This document shows, piece after piece, positions 8,840 to 18,071 of a stretch of 59,072 bases of DNA. The translations under genes were made by a program, and so were the position numbers. This DNA is from Candidatus Eremiobacterota bacterium (lineage in GTDB: Bacteria; Vulcanimicrobiota; Vulcanimicrobiia; Vulcanimicrobiales; Vulcanimicrobiaceae): positions 1 to 59,072 of the forward strand of contig JAFAKB010000073.1 of assembly GCA_019235885.1 (NCBI GenBank), written 5' to 3'. The notes below the pieces were generated by a model that ran no database searches, was not told where the DNA came from, and saw only the letters and a program-made list of their open reading frames with translations. Numbering within the stretch: the stretch's first letter is position 1; the number at the start of each line of letters is the position of its first letter.

Positions 8840-10168
8840 GTGCCCTCGACGCTGAAGCCGCTCGACCCCACGCAGGTCGAGCTCGAGATCGGCATAACGC
8901 CTGAAGAGTACAGCGCGGCGCAGGACGCCGCGTTCCGCAAGCTCTCGCGCAACGCGAAGATCAAAGGCTTTCGGCCCGGCAAGGTCCCGCGCAAGATCTT
9001 CGAGAGCACCTATGGGACCGGCGCGATCATCGAGAACGCGCTCGACGATCTGCTGCAGAAGAAATACCCGGCCGCGCTCGAGGAGCACGGGATCGAGCCG
9101 CTCAACCGCCCGTCGGTCGAGTTTCTTCCCGGCGAAGAAGGCGAGCCGCCGCGCTTCAAGGCGGTCGTCGCGGTGCGCCCCGAGTTCGAGCCGCAGGGCT
9201 ACACCGGCATCGAGATCCCCGACGTCCCCGAGACCGCGTCCGAAGAAGACGTCGAGCGCACTTTGGACCAGATGCGGCGCGACACCGCGACGCTGCTCCC
9301 GGTCGACCGCCCGGCGCAGCTCGGCGACACCGTCACGCTCGACTACGAAGGTACGATCGACGGCGTCCCGTTCGACGGTGGAGCGGCGCAGGGGCAAGAG
9401 ACCGAGCTGGTCGAGGGGCGCTTCATCCCCGGCTTCGCGAGCGGCATCGCCGGGATGAAGGCCGGCGAGACCAGGGACGTCCGCGCGCGGTTCCCCGACC
9501 CGTACGGCAACGCCGACCTGGCCGGCAAGGACGCGGTCTTCACCGTCACCGTCCACGAGGTCAAGGAGCCGGAGCTGCCCGAGCTCGACGACGAGTTCGC
9601 CAAGCGCGTCTCGCGCGCCGAGAGCTTCGAGGAGCTCAAGGCCGAGATCAAGCGCCGGCTCGACCAGACCGTGAAGACGAACGCCCGCCGGCGCGTCTCG
9701 ACCGAGCTGCTCGACAAGATCGTCGCGGTCAACGACTTCCCGCTCCCCGAGGTGCTGGTAGAGCGCGAGACCGGCGCGCTCCTCGACGAGTCTCGCCAGT
9801 ACGTCGGGCGGGCCGGGATCACGTGGGACGACTACTTGAAGCAGAGCGGAAAGACCGAGGACGAGCTGCGGACGACGTTCCGGCCGGAGGCCGAGCGGCG
9901 GGTGAAGACGACCCTCCTGGTCGAGGCGATCGCCCGCAAGGAGGGAATCCATGCGACCGAGCAGGACGTCGAGGCCGAGCTGACCGCGCTCTCGCAGCAG
10001 TACGGCCAGCCGCGCGAGAAGATCGTCGAGGCGCTTCGGTCGAACGTCGGGGCGCTGATCGACGGGATCGTTCGCACGAAGACGATCGACCGCCTGATAG
10101 AGCAGGCAACCCGGGTTCCCGTTCCGCCGAGCCCGGCCGACGCTGAAACTCAAGTCGCGGCCGAGTAG
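8840..10168 (+). CDS. tig: trigger factor
   Basis: Ribosome-associated chaperone and peptidyl-prolyl isomerase that binds nascent chains at the exit tunnel. The 442-residue length matches the family. The N-terminal ribosome-binding domain carries the signature [12 protein letters not shown] (about residues 40-51). The FKBP-type PPIase domain spans about 150-240 ([20 protein letters not shown], then [16 protein letters not shown]). The C-terminal helical chaperone domain fills the rest. The GTG start is supported by the family's N-terminus and a GGAGG 12 bases upstream. It heads the conserved tig-clpP-clpX cluster; clpP follows after 19 bases. Confidence 0.96.
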   Translation: MPSTLKPLDPTQVELEIGITPEEYSAAQDAAFRKLSRNAKIKGFRPGKVPRKIFESTYGTGAIIENALDDLLQKKYPAALEEHGIEPLNRPSVEFLPGEEGEPPRFKAVVAVRPEFEPQGYTGIEIPDVPETASEEDVERTLDQMRRDTATLLPVDRPAQLGDTVTLDYEGTIDGVPFDGGAAQGQETELVEGRFIPGFASGIAGMKAGETRDVRARFPDPYGNADLAGKDAVFTVTVHEVKEPELPELDDEFAKRVSRAESFEELKAEIKRRLDQTVKTNARRRVSTELLDKIVAVNDFPLPEVLVERETGALLDESRQYVGRAGITWDDYLKQSGKTEDELRTTFRPEAERRVKTTLLVEAIARKEGIHATEQDVEAELTALSQQYGQPREKIVEALRSNVGALIDGIVRTKTIDRLIEQATRVPVPPSPADAETQVAAE

Positions 10169-10187
10169 GTCACGGAGGGCGCACAAT

Positions 10188-10808
10188 ATGGGACACCTGG
10201 TACCGATGGTCGTCGAGCAGAGCGCGCGCGGTGAACGCGCGTACGACATCTACTCGCGGCTCCTCAAAGAACGGATCATCTTCGTCCACGGCCCGGTCGA
10301 CGACGGGATGGCCTCGCTCGTGATCGCGCAGCTGCTCTTCCTGGAGCGCGAAGATGCCGATAAGGACATCGACATGTATATCAACAGCCCGGGCGGTTCC
10401 GTGACCGCGGGGCTCGCGATCTACGACACGATGCAGCTCATCAAGCCCGACGTCGCGACGATCTGCGCCGGGATGGCCGCCTCGATGGCCTCGCTGCTGC
10501 TCACGGGCGGCGCCAAGGGCAAGCGCTACGCCCTGCCCTACTCGAAGATTCTGATCCACCAGCCGTGGGTCCAGCAGGTGGGTGGGCAGGCCACCGATAT
10601 CGAAATCCACGCGCGGGACCTGATCGCCACGCGGCGCTCCCTGGCCGGAATTTACGAGAAGACGACCGGGAAACCGATCGAGCAGGTCCTGAAGGACATC
10701 GAGCGCGACTACTACATGACGGCCGAGGAGGCCAAAGAGTATGGGATCGTCGACGGCGTCTTCAGCCGAGACAACCGGACCGTAAGCCCCACCGCACCGA
10801 GCACGTAG
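10188..10808 (+). CDS. clpP: ATP-dependent Clp protease proteolytic subunit
   Basis: Serine peptidase subunit of the ClpXP/ClpAP protease, assembling into a 14-mer barrel in the cytoplasm. The protein is 206 residues, the normal size. The catalytic triad is Ser99 (GMAASMAS), His124 (LIHQPW) and Asp174 ([10 protein letters not shown]). The N-terminus ([18 protein letters not shown]) is canonical. A strong GGAGGGC ribosome-binding site lies before the ATG. It sits between tig and its unfoldase clpX, which begins 9 bases after the clpP stop. Confidence 0.97.
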   Translation: MGHLVPMVVEQSARGERAYDIYSRLLKERIIFVHGPVDDGMASLVIAQLLFLEREDADKDIDMYINSPGGSVTAGLAIYDTMQLIKPDVATICAGMAASMASLLLTGGAKGKRYALPYSKILIHQPWVQQVGGQATDIEIHARDLIATRRSLAGIYEKTTGKPIEQVLKDIERDYYMTAEEAKEYGIVDGVFSRDNRTVSPTAPST

Positions 10809-10817
10809 GTCGACCGC

Positions 10818-12089
10818 ATGTTTCGTTTCGGGGACGAGAAAGGACAGCTGAAGTGCAGCTTCTGCGGCAAGTCGCAGGAGCAAGTGCGGAAGTTGATCGC
10901 GGGCCCCGGCGTCTACATCTGCGATGAGTGCATCGAGCTCTGCAACGAGATCATCGAGGAAGAGCTCTACAAGAACGTCGACGAGAACCTGCGGCTGCGG
11001 AACATCCCGAAGCCGAAAGAGATCAACCACATCCTGAACCAGTACGTGATCGGTCAGGAGCGGGCGAAGAAGTCGTTGGCGGTCGCGGTCTACAACCACT
11101 ACAAGCGCGTCAACGCCGGCGGCACCTCCGGCACCGGCGCCGAAGAGGTCGAGCTGCAGAAGAGCAACATCCTGCTCGTCGGCCCGACCGGAAGCGGCAA
11201 GACATACCTCGCGCAGACGCTGGCGAAGATCCTCGACGTCCCCTTGGCGATGGCGGATGCGACCTCGCTGACGGAAGCCGGCTACGTCGGCGAGGACGTG
11301 GAGAACATTCTCCTCAAGCTGATCCAGGCCGCCGACTACGACGTCAAGCGCGCCGAGAAGGGCATCGTCTACATCGACGAGATCGACAAGATCGCCCGCA
11401 AGAGCGAGAACCCGTCGATCACGCGCGACGTCTCCGGCGAGGGCGTCCAGCAGGCGCTGCTCAAGATCCTGGAAGGCACGACGGCCAACGTCCCACCGCA
11501 GGGCGGCCGCAAGCATCCCCACCAAGAGTTCATCCAGATCGACACGACCAACGTGCTGTTCATCTGCGGCGGCGCGTTCGACGGCCTGGAGAAGATCATC
11601 GAAGGCCGCGTCGCCTCGAACTCGCTGGGGTTCCGCGCGAACCCGGAGTCGAAGAAGGACGCGCGCCAGTCGAAGATGCTGCAGCAGCTGATGCCCGAGG
11701 ACTTGCTGAAGTTCGGCCTGATCCCGGAGTTCATCGGCCGCCTGCCGATCGTCGTGACGCTCGACGCGCTGGACGAATTGGCCCTACGGCGAATCTTGGT
11801 CGAGCCGCGGAACGCGCTGGTCCGTCAGTTCCAGAAGATCATGGGCATGGACGGGGTCGAGCTGACGTTCACCAAAGAAGCGCTGATCGCGATCGCGATC
11901 AAAGCCCAGTCGCGCAAGACCGGCGCCCGCGGCCTCCGCTCGATCCTCGAAGAAATCATGCTCGACGTGATGTACGACTTGCCCTCGCTGCAAGGCGTGA
12001 AAAAGTGCGTCGTCAACAAAGAAGTCGTCGAAAAGCGAGAGAGCCCGACATTGGTGTTCGCCGATAGGCCGAAGGATCAGAGCGCGTAA
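10818..12089 (+). CDS. clpX: ATP-dependent Clp protease ATP-binding subunit ClpX
   Basis: AAA+ unfoldase that recognises tagged substrates and feeds them to ClpP. The 423 residues begin with the zinc-binding domain (Cys13, Cys16, Cys35, Cys38). The AAA+ core has Walker A GPTGSGKT (122-129) and Walker B IVYIDEID (183-190). The [11 protein letters not shown] segment and the C-terminal small domain ([17 protein letters not shown]) are typical. It directly follows clpP, so the complete ClpXP pair is encoded here. The following 50 bases hold no clear terminator. Confidence 0.97.
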   Translation: MFRFGDEKGQLKCSFCGKSQEQVRKLIAGPGVYICDECIELCNEIIEEELYKNVDENLRLRNIPKPKEINHILNQYVIGQERAKKSLAVAVYNHYKRVNAGGTSGTGAEEVELQKSNILLVGPTGSGKTYLAQTLAKILDVPLAMADATSLTEAGYVGEDVENILLKLIQAADYDVKRAEKGIVYIDEIDKIARKSENPSITRDVSGEGVQQALLKILEGTTANVPPQGGRKHPHQEFIQIDTTNVLFICGGAFDGLEKIIEGRVASNSLGFRANPESKKDARQSKMLQQLMPEDLLKFGLIPEFIGRLPIVVTLDALDELALRRILVEPRNALVRQFQKIMGMDGVELTFTKEALIAIAIKAQSRKTGARGLRSILEEIMLDVMYDLPSLQGVKKCVVNKEVVEKRESPTLVFADRPKDQSA

Positions 12090-12145
12090 GATAATCCGCT
12101 TCCCCGGCGATTCACGAAGAGAAACCGTCATCCTTGCTTGGCATA

Positions 12146-13210
12146 TTACGGTGGGCTGACGGTGCTCCGCGCATTGACGTTGTATAACAGAAAACCAGCA
12201 GTTGCCACAAAACTCAGCGCCGTAATGGAATCCGGTACTAGGTAGGCGCGGTACTCGCGCAAGTGGATGACCCAGATCGGATTCTTGATGATTGCGACGA
12301 CAAGAAGCGCCGCGACGACGAGACCGCTTCCCGCTGATTCTCTGAGACGCTTCGTCGTCGCTGTGGCAGCCATCGTGGCGAGGGATGTCGAGAACCACAT
12401 CCATCTGAGCAAAACGTAATATACGAAATCATCATAAGGCACCGTACGAATCGCGCTCGCAAACGTTATGCCGGCGAGGGCGACGAGCCAAATAGCGATC
12501 ACGCGTATGAGCCACCGAGACGCTTGTGAGATCGCCGCACGGGCTACGTTTAGACTCGTCGGTTCACTGAGGGACGGTCGTGTTACAAAATACGCGACCA
12601 TCGCGGCGACCGCTCCACAACCACCGAGGACGATGAGGTAAACCGCCTTCCATGCGAGTGCTTCGGTCCTATCGCTTGGTGCCGTCTTGTCCCAGTAGAA
12701 ATTCCACGTAGCAATTATTCCGAAGCTCAGCATCACGATCACGCCGATGAGCCCTGCAGCGTACCACCCGCCAGCGGGGTTTCTTCCACGGAGGAACGTA
12801 AGAAAATGCTCGCGTGCCGCGAATCTCGAGGATGACTCAAATAAGACCGCGAGGGGAGCGACATACGCGATGAAGCCGAGTGACTGTAGCAGATTGATCA
12901 ACGGCCCGTCGAAATGCTCCGGATGATAGGGCAGAAATCCGAGGATTGAGCCGAGGAGCGCGTTGAAATTCAGGGCAGCGACTACGAGCGCTGCTACGAA
13001 CAGTTCGGCACTGAACGACGGTGTGTCGACTTGCGGCGGCGAAGGACTTGCCTCAACAAACAGGCGCGCACGGTCCCGCTGCCGTTCCCGGTCAACTGTG
13101 AGCTGCGCGATCACTAAACAGGCCACGAAGAATCCGCCCGACACGGTAGCTGTCGTTTCAAACAGCCTCGCGTAGTCGACCGTCGACATCGTGACGGCCG
13201 ATGTGAGCAT
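12146..13210 (-). CDS. multi-pass membrane protein of unknown function
   Basis: Unrecognised 354-residue membrane protein with about eight hydrophobic segments, for example VSGGFFVACLVIAQL near the N-terminus, LFVAALVVAALNFNALLG, YAAGLIGVIVMLSFGIIATW and AVYLIVLGGCGAVAAMVAYF. No catalytic motif stands out. Base composition is visibly less G+C-rich than in the neighbouring housekeeping genes, and both flanks are decayed or hypothetical, suggesting acquired DNA. ATG at 13210 lies only about 7 bases after the predicted transcription start; an in-frame ATG at 13189 (MSTVDYAR) is an alternative. Neither has a clear ribosome-binding site. Confidence 0.6.
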   Translation of the reverse strand: MLTSAVTMSTVDYARLFETTATVSGGFFVACLVIAQLTVDRERQRDRARLFVEASPSPPQVDTPSFSAELFVAALVVAALNFNALLGSILGFLPYHPEHFDGPLINLLQSLGFIAYVAPLAVLFESSSRFAAREHFLTFLRGRNPAGGWYAAGLIGVIVMLSFGIIATWNFYWDKTAPSDRTEALAWKAVYLIVLGGCGAVAAMVAYFVTRPSLSEPTSLNVARAAISQASRWLIRVIAIWLVALAGITFASAIRTVPYDDFVYYVLLRWMWFSTSLATMAATATTKRLRESAGSGLVVAALLVVAIIKNPIWVIHLREYRAYLVPDSITALSFVATAGFLLYNVNARSTVSPP

Positions 13211-13223
13211 GTTTCGGTGACAG

Positions 13224-13252
13224 ATGATAGCATAAAGAGATTAGAGAGGCAA
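13224..13252 (-). promoter_or_regulatory. sigma-70-like promoter of the membrane protein gene
   Basis: On the minus strand, TTGCCT (13247-13252) and TATCAT (13224-13229) are separated by exactly 17 bases. The predicted start of transcription falls around 13217, leaving a leader of only a few bases before ATG 13210, so the mRNA may be leaderless. Confidence 0.5.
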
Positions 13253-13369
13253 GGCCGGCCCATCGTGGCGAGGTATCGATGCGGCAAACTCGATCGGAAT
13301 GGCATGTCAGCGCCTTCATCACCAGCATGATCTCGGCGAAGCGGCCTGGAGGTCCTTAGCGGTGTTTCC

Positions 13370-13492
13370 TTACCGTCGGGATACGACGGATAGAACAAGA
13401 AATCGCTCGTCTCCGGTCGTCGGTTCTCCGGTCCAATCGATGCCGAAGTGCTGGAACGTCTGCGGCGCTTTGAACGAAACGATGTTCCTCAT
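13370..13492 (-). pseudogene. small ORF, probably the truncated start of a decayed gene
   Basis: A 40-residue ORF begins at ATG 13492, overlapping the stop of the upstream fragment (ATGA). It reads MRNIVSFKAPQTF and continues through HFGIDWTGEPTTGDERF before ending in low-quality residues. A shifted frame from about 13398 continues plausibly (FYPSYPDGKETPL), so the ORF looks frameshifted near a T run. The family is not recognised. Decay is inferred from the frame switching, not proven. Confidence 0.35.
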
Positions 13493-13690
13493 GATACGTC
13501 GCTCTCGAGCCGTTCGATCCCGCGGTAGATGCCGGCATCGTGCAGTGCGGCGATATCGCTGCAGAACGACCGGGGCGAGCGCCCGAAGTGCTGCTGGTAG
13601 AACTCGTACCGGACGGGGGTCTATGTTCTTTTTGGCCAACTCTTTCAAATCGAGATCGAAACTGCGGACGTCCGATATAATGGAGTCCCC
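13489..13690 (-). pseudogene. frameshifted small gene fragment
   Basis: Two minus-strand frames join into one sensible protein: DVRSFDLDLKELAKKNID in one, then VRYEFYQQHFGRSPRSF running to a TGA at 13489-13491 in the next. The switch falls in a five-C run near 13611-13618; one C fewer would restore a single frame. There is no convincing ATG; a GGGGGG run lies a few bases before an ATT codon. The family is not recognised. It may be a pseudogene, a sequencing error or a frameshifted real gene. Confidence 0.35.
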
Positions 13691-13729
13691 CCTGCGATGA
13701 GGGCGTACTCCTGAACGGAGCTACGTACT

Positions 13730-13766
13730 GCGAGGCGTCGAGCGATCGGCGCCTCGCGGCTTTTCT
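13730..13766 (+). terminator. rho-independent terminator-like hairpin
   Basis: GCGAGGCG (13730-13737) pairs with CGCCTCGC (13750-13757), followed by GGCTTTTCT. A TATAAT at 13676-13681 lies about 50 bases upstream on the same strand, so a short RNA of about 75 bases could be made. No plus-strand gene ends here. Confidence 0.45.
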
Positions 13767-13823
13767 ATGCGGACGGCTGAAATCGAACTGCTGCCCTCCA
13801 GCGGACCTAATCGGGCGAGCGGG

Positions 13824-14213
13824 TTAGCGCGACTCGAAGGTGTAGACATCGGCTCCGGGGAGCGCCGCGACCGTGCGCAGCTTTCCGTTTTGGAAGGTGC
13901 CGCTGACGTGCAGCGGGCGGAAACCGCTGCCGATATCGAGCCAGATCGCCTTTCCGTCGACGCCGCCGGTCACGGTGCGGTAGCTTCCGTCGTCCGGCCG
14001 GTAGTAGCCTTGGACGATTCCGCTCGGGTAGACCGTCAGCGAGAGGGTGCCGTCGTATTCTCCGACGCCGTAGCGGTCGACCAGACGGGTCGGCAGCGTG
14101 TACTGCGCCGGCGCGGTGTTCGCGCCCGGCGCTTCCGTCGCGGCCGGCGCGGCGAGCGGAAGGGCGGCTAGCGCCAGCAATCCGAGCGTTGCGGCAAGTT
14201 TGCGAATGATCAT
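13824..14213 (-). CDS. small secreted protein of unknown function
   Basis: A 129-residue protein with a clear signal peptide (MIIRKLAATLGLLALAALPLAAPA). The mature part is short and probably beta-rich, with motifs YDGTLSLTVYPSGIVQGYYR and GKAIWLDIGSGFRPL, resembling a small exported beta-barrel or beta-sandwich. I set the start at ATG 14213 because the hydrophobic signal follows it directly; the frame is open to 14288, but that extension is Arg-rich and unlikely. No family is recognised. Confidence 0.6.
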   Translation of the reverse strand: MIIRKLAATLGLLALAALPLAAPAATEAPGANTAPAQYTLPTRLVDRYGVGEYDGTLSLTVYPSGIVQGYYRPDDGSYRTVTGGVDGKAIWLDIGSGFRPLHVSGTFQNGKLRTVAALPGADVYTFESR

Positions 14214-14330
14214 AGCGAGTTCATAACACGTCGCTCGCGCGCGATGTTGCGGCGGCGACTTCGTTCGGCGGGTTCTAAGAAAATTCAAATGAAGTCGCTC
14301 GCTAAATGACGAAGCAAGCGCAGGACCACA

Positions 14331-14687
14331 ATGACATCAACGTTTACGACGATCGACGACTACATCGGTTCGCAAGGGGCCGAGGTCCAGCCAGTCTTGC
14401 AGCAAGTGCGTCGCGCGATTTGCGAGGCCGCACCGGGCGCCGAGGAGACGATCAGCTACAAGATTCCGGCGTTCAAGCTCAACGGCGAGGAACTCGTGTA
14501 CTTTGCGGGCTGGAAGCACCACGTCAGCCTCTATCCGGTGCCGAAAGGTGACGCCGCATTCCGGCGCCGCATCGATCCCTACCGCGCCGGCAAAGGCACG
14601 CTCAAATTTCCGCTGAAGCAGCCGCTCCCGCTCGATCTCATCGCGAGCGTCGTCCAGCAGCTGATCGCAGAACGACGTAAGGGTTGA
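14331..14687 (+). CDS. DUF1801 family protein (YdhG-like)
   Basis: A 118-residue protein of the DUF1801/YdhG group, a small alpha/beta domain. The Bacillus relative has been described as a frataxin-like iron chaperone; that role is not shown here. Visible signatures are TIDDYIGSQ at the N-terminus, the central EETISYKIPAFKLNG and the Trp/Tyr-rich GWKHHVSLYPVP, then GKGTLKFPLKQPLP. The length fits a single-domain member. It is monocistronic, flanked by minus-strand genes. Confidence 0.8.
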   Translation: MTSTFTTIDDYIGSQGAEVQPVLQQVRRAICEAAPGAEETISYKIPAFKLNGEELVYFAGWKHHVSLYPVPKGDAAFRRRIDPYRAGKGTLKFPLKQPLPLDLIASVVQQLIAERRKG

Positions 14688-14699
14688 TTCGAATCGAAG

Positions 14700-15140
14700 C
14701 TACTGCGTCGTGAACGAGCCGAGGAGAGCCGGGCTCGTGACCGCTGCGCACGGGGTCGCGACGGTGACGTCTTGCGTCCAGACTTGGTACGTCGTTGCCG
14801 GCGCGAGGGACGGCACGGAAAACGCTGCTCCGGCGGCGTGTTGTTGCGTCGCGTTCGGCGAGGGGACTGGGGTCGGCACCGCCGTCGGCGAGTTCGAGAC
14901 CACCGGGCTTCCCGTCGACGGTATCAGCGTGACGGTGCCGGTATAGCGTGAAAGGACGATCGTTTGAACGTTGTCCGGGATCCCGGTCGACCCCGGCGCG
15001 GGATAGACCAGGTATTCCGGCCCGCTGAGCGTCGCCGGGACGTTGCAGATCGCCGAAGGCGGGAACGTCGCCCCGCCACCGCTGCACGCGGTAAGCGCGC
15101 CCGCGACCAATGCCAAGGAAAACCAGCCGTTCAGCCTCAT
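14700..15140 (-). CDS. lipoprotein of unknown function
   Basis: A 146-residue putative lipoprotein. The signal peptide ends in lipobox LTAC followed by SGGG, so the Cys near residue 19 would be lipidated. The mature region is Pro/Thr/Ser-rich (TAVPTPVPSPNA) and may contain one Ig/fibronectin-like beta domain (AFSVPSLAPATTYQVW is typical of such strands). ATG at 15140 is preferred because GAGG lies nine bases upstream; an ATG at 15149 is also possible. Confidence 0.62.
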   Translation of the reverse strand: MRLNGWFSLALVAGALTACSGGGATFPPSAICNVPATLSGPEYLVYPAPGSTGIPDNVQTIVLSRYTGTVTLIPSTGSPVVSNSPTAVPTPVPSPNATQQHAAGAAFSVPSLAPATTYQVWTQDVTVATPCAAVTSPALLGSFTTQ

Positions 15141-15229
15141 CGCAACCATCCTCGCACCACAACGCCGTTCGCGCAAGCGTGACGTTCATACCGCAGCGTA
15201 CGTTTTCCGTCGCGCTCCCGCGCGCAGGC

Positions 15230-15883
15230 TTACGCGATCAGTTCGACGCGCTGGCTGGAGAGGACGCGGAAGCGCGTGTCGTACGAGAGCATCGCGTCGT
15301 CGATCTTCATGCGGCTGTGGATCAGGACGTCTTGCGCGGTGCGGCCGTGGCCGAGGTCGCGGACGGTGCCAGCGACCATGCGGATCAGCGGCACCGTTCC
15401 GGGCGCGGGCTGGTTCAGGCGTTTCGCGCGGACCAGCGCCTCGACGATCGCGTTCTGCACGACGCCCGGCAGCGAGCGGAACTCGTCGTCCGTTTTTTTC
15501 TGGAACTCCGCCTGCTTCGGCTCGGGCTTGTTCTCGACGTAACGCACGACCGCGTCCCAGTCGTCGGCCGCGATCGCGGTGAAGGAGCAGAAGTAGCGGT
15601 GGACGACGCGCTCGGGCGCCTGCATCGCGTCGCACTGGTCGACGTGGACGCGGCTCGGGATCGTGCGCTGGCGCAGTTGGAACGTGAAGCTCAGCTCCGT
15701 CTCGGCCAGCTGCTTGGGGCAAACGAATGCGACGCCTTCGCGCGAGACCGTCGTCCCCAGCACGGGGATCCGCCGGCCGTCGCTGATCGCGAAGCCGTGG
15801 AACTTCCCGGGGCGCGCGCCAAGGGCGCCGTTTTCAAACCAGCGCTGCTCGCGACGCCCGAAGAGCTGGTCGAAAAGCTGCAT
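15230..15883 (-). CDS. PilZ-like domain protein, paralogue A
   Basis: A 217-residue cytoplasmic protein with an obvious paralogue at 49247-49894. Shared features are an N-terminal M-x-L-x-x-x-L-F block with a WFE motif, a strand reading (V/L)SxxGxAFV, the strand RTIPSRV, the core RYFC(S/T)FTAI followed by a DD motif and AVVRYV, and a C-terminus ending in TRFRV. The order of strands resembles a PilZ (c-di-GMP-binding) barrel, but the classical RxxxR plus DxSxxG pair is not clean. ATG at 15883 is chosen by alignment with the paralogue. The function is unknown; c-di-GMP binding is a guess. Confidence 0.5.
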   Translation of the reverse strand: MQLFDQLFGRREQRWFENGALGARPGKFHGFAISDGRRIPVLGTTVSREGVAFVCPKQLAETELSFTFQLRQRTIPSRVHVDQCDAMQAPERVVHRYFCSFTAIAADDWDAVVRYVENKPEPKQAEFQKKTDDEFRSLPGVVQNAIVEALVRAKRLNQPAPGTVPLIRMVAGTVRDLGHGRTAQDVLIHSRMKIDDAMLSYDTRFRVLSSQRVELIA

Positions 15884-15991
15884 GCCAGGCCACATCATAG
15901 CAAGCTTGCGGCCTGCAACCTGCCCTTTTGGCGCAAATCTTACGGTTCTTTGATCGCGGTCACATCAAAAGCGCGTTTCGAGGCCGCAAGT

Positions 15992-16399
15992 TTACGCCGG
16001 GTTTACGTTCGAGCCCGCTCCCGAGCCGCTGGCCGCGCTCAGAGCGGCGTTGATGCGCGCGGCGGCGTCCGCCGGCGTGTCGGGCGGATCGATGTGCACG
16101 AACAGATGCTTGTAGGTTGAGGCGCCGGGCTGCAGATCGATCACCAGCACGCTGTCCTCGCGCTGGTAGTCGAAAAACACCGTCTCGCCGTGGTACAGGA
16201 ACGTCCCGGCCATCTTGAAGGGCCACGGCGAGTTCGTCCCGATCAGCTTGAGCGACTCCCAGAAGCTCGGCGGCTTGTCGACCGACGCGCCCGCGACGTT
16301 CGCGAGCGGGATCCGAAACGAGCCGTGCACCGCCCAGACCTTGTCCCAGCCGGAGAGCTCCACGCGCAGCGTGTCGCCGTCTACGTTCACCGTTGCCAT
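15992..16399 (-). CDS. PH-like domain hypothetical protein
   Basis: A 135-residue protein resembling a conserved group found mostly in actinobacteria, with the pattern W-x-K-x-WAVHG-x-x-x-(I/V)PLA in which the fold is predicted to be a bacterial PH-like domain. Here the motif reads GWDKVWAVHGSFRIPL (about residues 17-32). KMAGTFLYHGETVFFD and DSVLVIDLQ follow as later strands. No signal peptide or membrane segment. The biological role is not known. Confidence 0.6.
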   Translation of the reverse strand: MATVNVDGDTLRVELSGWDKVWAVHGSFRIPLANVAGASVDKPPSFWESLKLIGTNSPWPFKMAGTFLYHGETVFFDYQREDSVLVIDLQPGASTYKHLFVHIDPPDTPADAAARINAALSAASGSGAGSNVNPA

Positions 16400-16449
16400 G
16401 GATCGTTCTACTCAAGGGCCGTCGCGTGGTTTCGGGGTAGAAGCGGGCC

Positions 16450-16956
16450 ATGGAGACGCAGGCTACGCTGAACGTCACGAGCTCCACGTTTCGTGACGGC
16501 CAAACGATTCCGCAGCGCGCGGTGTTCGACCAGTTCGGCTGCACCGGGCAGAACGAGAGCCCCGACATCACCTGGTCGCCCGGACCGCCCGGCACGAAGT
16601 CGTACGCAGTGACGATCTACGATCCGGACGCGCCGACGACGGTCGGCTTCGTGCACTGGATCGTGTTCGACATTCCCGCCGAGACAACGTCGCTCGCCGC
16701 CGGTGCCGGTGCGAAGAAAGACGCTGGCGTCCACGCGACGCAAGGATTTACCGACTACGGCTTCAGCCGTTACGGCGGCCCGTGTCCGCCGCCCGGCGAT
16801 CCCGCGCACCACTATCATCTGACCGTGTGGGCGCTCGACCTCGAGAAGCTCGGCGTTGACGACACGACGACCTACGCGAAGTTCCGCTTCATCACTCGCG
16901 GACACGTGCTGGCGAAAGGCGAGATCGTCGGCCTCTACGCCAGCCCGGCGAGCTAG
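16450..16956 (+). CDS. YbhB/YbcL family PEBP (Raf-kinase-inhibitor-like) protein
   Basis: A 168-residue phosphatidylethanolamine-binding-protein-family member. Key motifs are the anion-pocket signature YDPDAPT, then HWIVFDIP, the second family signature YGGPCPPPGDPAHHYHL, and the conserved C-terminal KGEIVGLYA. There is no signal peptide, so it is probably cytoplasmic. Bacterial relatives have no settled function; small-molecule binding is the usual guess. It is divergent from the PH-like gene, whose start is 50 bases away. Confidence 0.9.
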   Translation: METQATLNVTSSTFRDGQTIPQRAVFDQFGCTGQNESPDITWSPGPPGTKSYAVTIYDPDAPTTVGFVHWIVFDIPAETTSLAAGAGAKKDAGVHATQGFTDYGFSRYGGPCPPPGDPAHHYHLTVWALDLEKLGVDDTTTYAKFRFITRGHVLAKGEIVGLYASPAS

Positions 16957-16977
16957 CGAAACGCGGATTAGCGAGCG

Positions 16978-18042
16978 CTATGGCTGCGGGCGCAGCCGCA
17001 GCGTTCGCACTGCGGTTCCGCCGTCCGGCGCAAACGCTTCCAGCCGCACGTCGATCACGCCGGCGCCCGCGTCCGGGACGGTGATCTGCCGCGCGAAGTG
17101 GCCGTTCGGGTCGGCGCCCGAGTCGGTGGTGATCGTGCTCTCGTTCGTTTCGCCGAAACTGATGAACGCGCTGCTCGTCGCGACGATGTGGACGCGCGAG
17201 TTCGGTTTCGTCCAGCCCTGCACCGTGAACGTGCGCGGAACCGCGGTGCCGTTCGGCGGCGAGACGTCGCGGAAGTAGTTCTCGTTCGGCTGCGCGGCGT
17301 TCAGGAACGTCCACGACTCCGCGATCCCCGGTGCGGTCACCGCGACGCGGTGCCGGCCGTACGGCAAGTCGTACGTCGGGTCGTACGAGAACGCGTGCGA
17401 GGAGACGTAGGCGTACTGCGTGATGTCGCGCCCGTCGAGCTGCACCCGCACGGCGTTGGCGTCGACCTCGCGCGGGAACGTTCCGCCGATCTGCGGGCGC
17501 AGGCTGCGGACCGTTGCGTTCGGGCTCGGCTCGACGCGCACGAGCCTCAGCGGCGCGCCTTGCGGCACCGGTGTGATGACCACCGGCGGCCCGCCGGGCG
17601 GGGCCGCGCCCGCGACCGGCTGCGTGATGAGCACGGCGCGCGTGCGGCCGTCGTAGTTCACGCTCGCGCCGAGCGCTTGCGCCACGAAGCGGAGCGGAAC
17701 CAGCGTCCGCGCGCCGACGATGAACGGCGGCGAGTCGAGCGTCGTCTGCGCGCCGTTGACGATCGCGACGTTCGCGCCGATCTGCAGCGCGACGGTGGTG
17801 TTGCCGCGCGTCGCAGCGATCTTCCCGTTTTGGTAGACCACCGAGGCGCCCAGTCGTTCGAAGACGCCGCGCAGCGGGACGTACACGCGGCCGGCGCGCT
17901 CGACCGGCGGCTGGTCGAACGCGATCGCCGCGCCGTTGACGCTCACCGAAACGGGCGCGCTTTGCGCCCCGGCCGCGAGCGGAAGCGCGGTCGGCATGAG
18001 AACGGCGAAGAGTGCGGCGAAAGCGGTCGTGCGCGTCATCAT
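16978..18042 (-). CDS. secreted copper-amine-oxidase-N-like (stalk domain) protein
   Basis: A 354-residue exported protein. The signal peptide ends near AAGAQSAP. Residues about 30-150 match the Cu_amine_oxidN1/stalk domain repeat: VNGAAIAFDQPPV, RVYVPLRGVFERLGASV, TLVPLRFVAQALGASVNYD. The middle and C-terminal parts look like Ig-type beta domains (YDPTYDLPYGRHRVAV, TFTVQGWTKPNSRVHI). Despite the domain name there is no amine oxidase; such domains usually occur in surface or wall-associated proteins. Tandem ATGs at 18042 and 18039 both fit. An extension further upstream is antisense-like and rejected. Confidence 0.78.
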   Translation of the reverse strand: MMTRTTAFAALFAVLMPTALPLAAGAQSAPVSVSVNGAAIAFDQPPVERAGRVYVPLRGVFERLGASVVYQNGKIAATRGNTTVALQIGANVAIVNGAQTTLDSPPFIVGARTLVPLRFVAQALGASVNYDGRTRAVLITQPVAGAAPPGGPPVVITPVPQGAPLRLVRVEPSPNATVRSLRPQIGGTFPREVDANAVRVQLDGRDITQYAYVSSHAFSYDPTYDLPYGRHRVAVTAPGIAESWTFLNAAQPNENYFRDVSPPNGTAVPRTFTVQGWTKPNSRVHIVATSSAFISFGETNESTITTDSGADPNGHFARQITVPDAGAGVIDVRLEAFAPDGGTAVRTLRLRPQP

Positions 18043-18071
18043 CCAGGATAACGAGGCTCGGGCCGCTTCCG

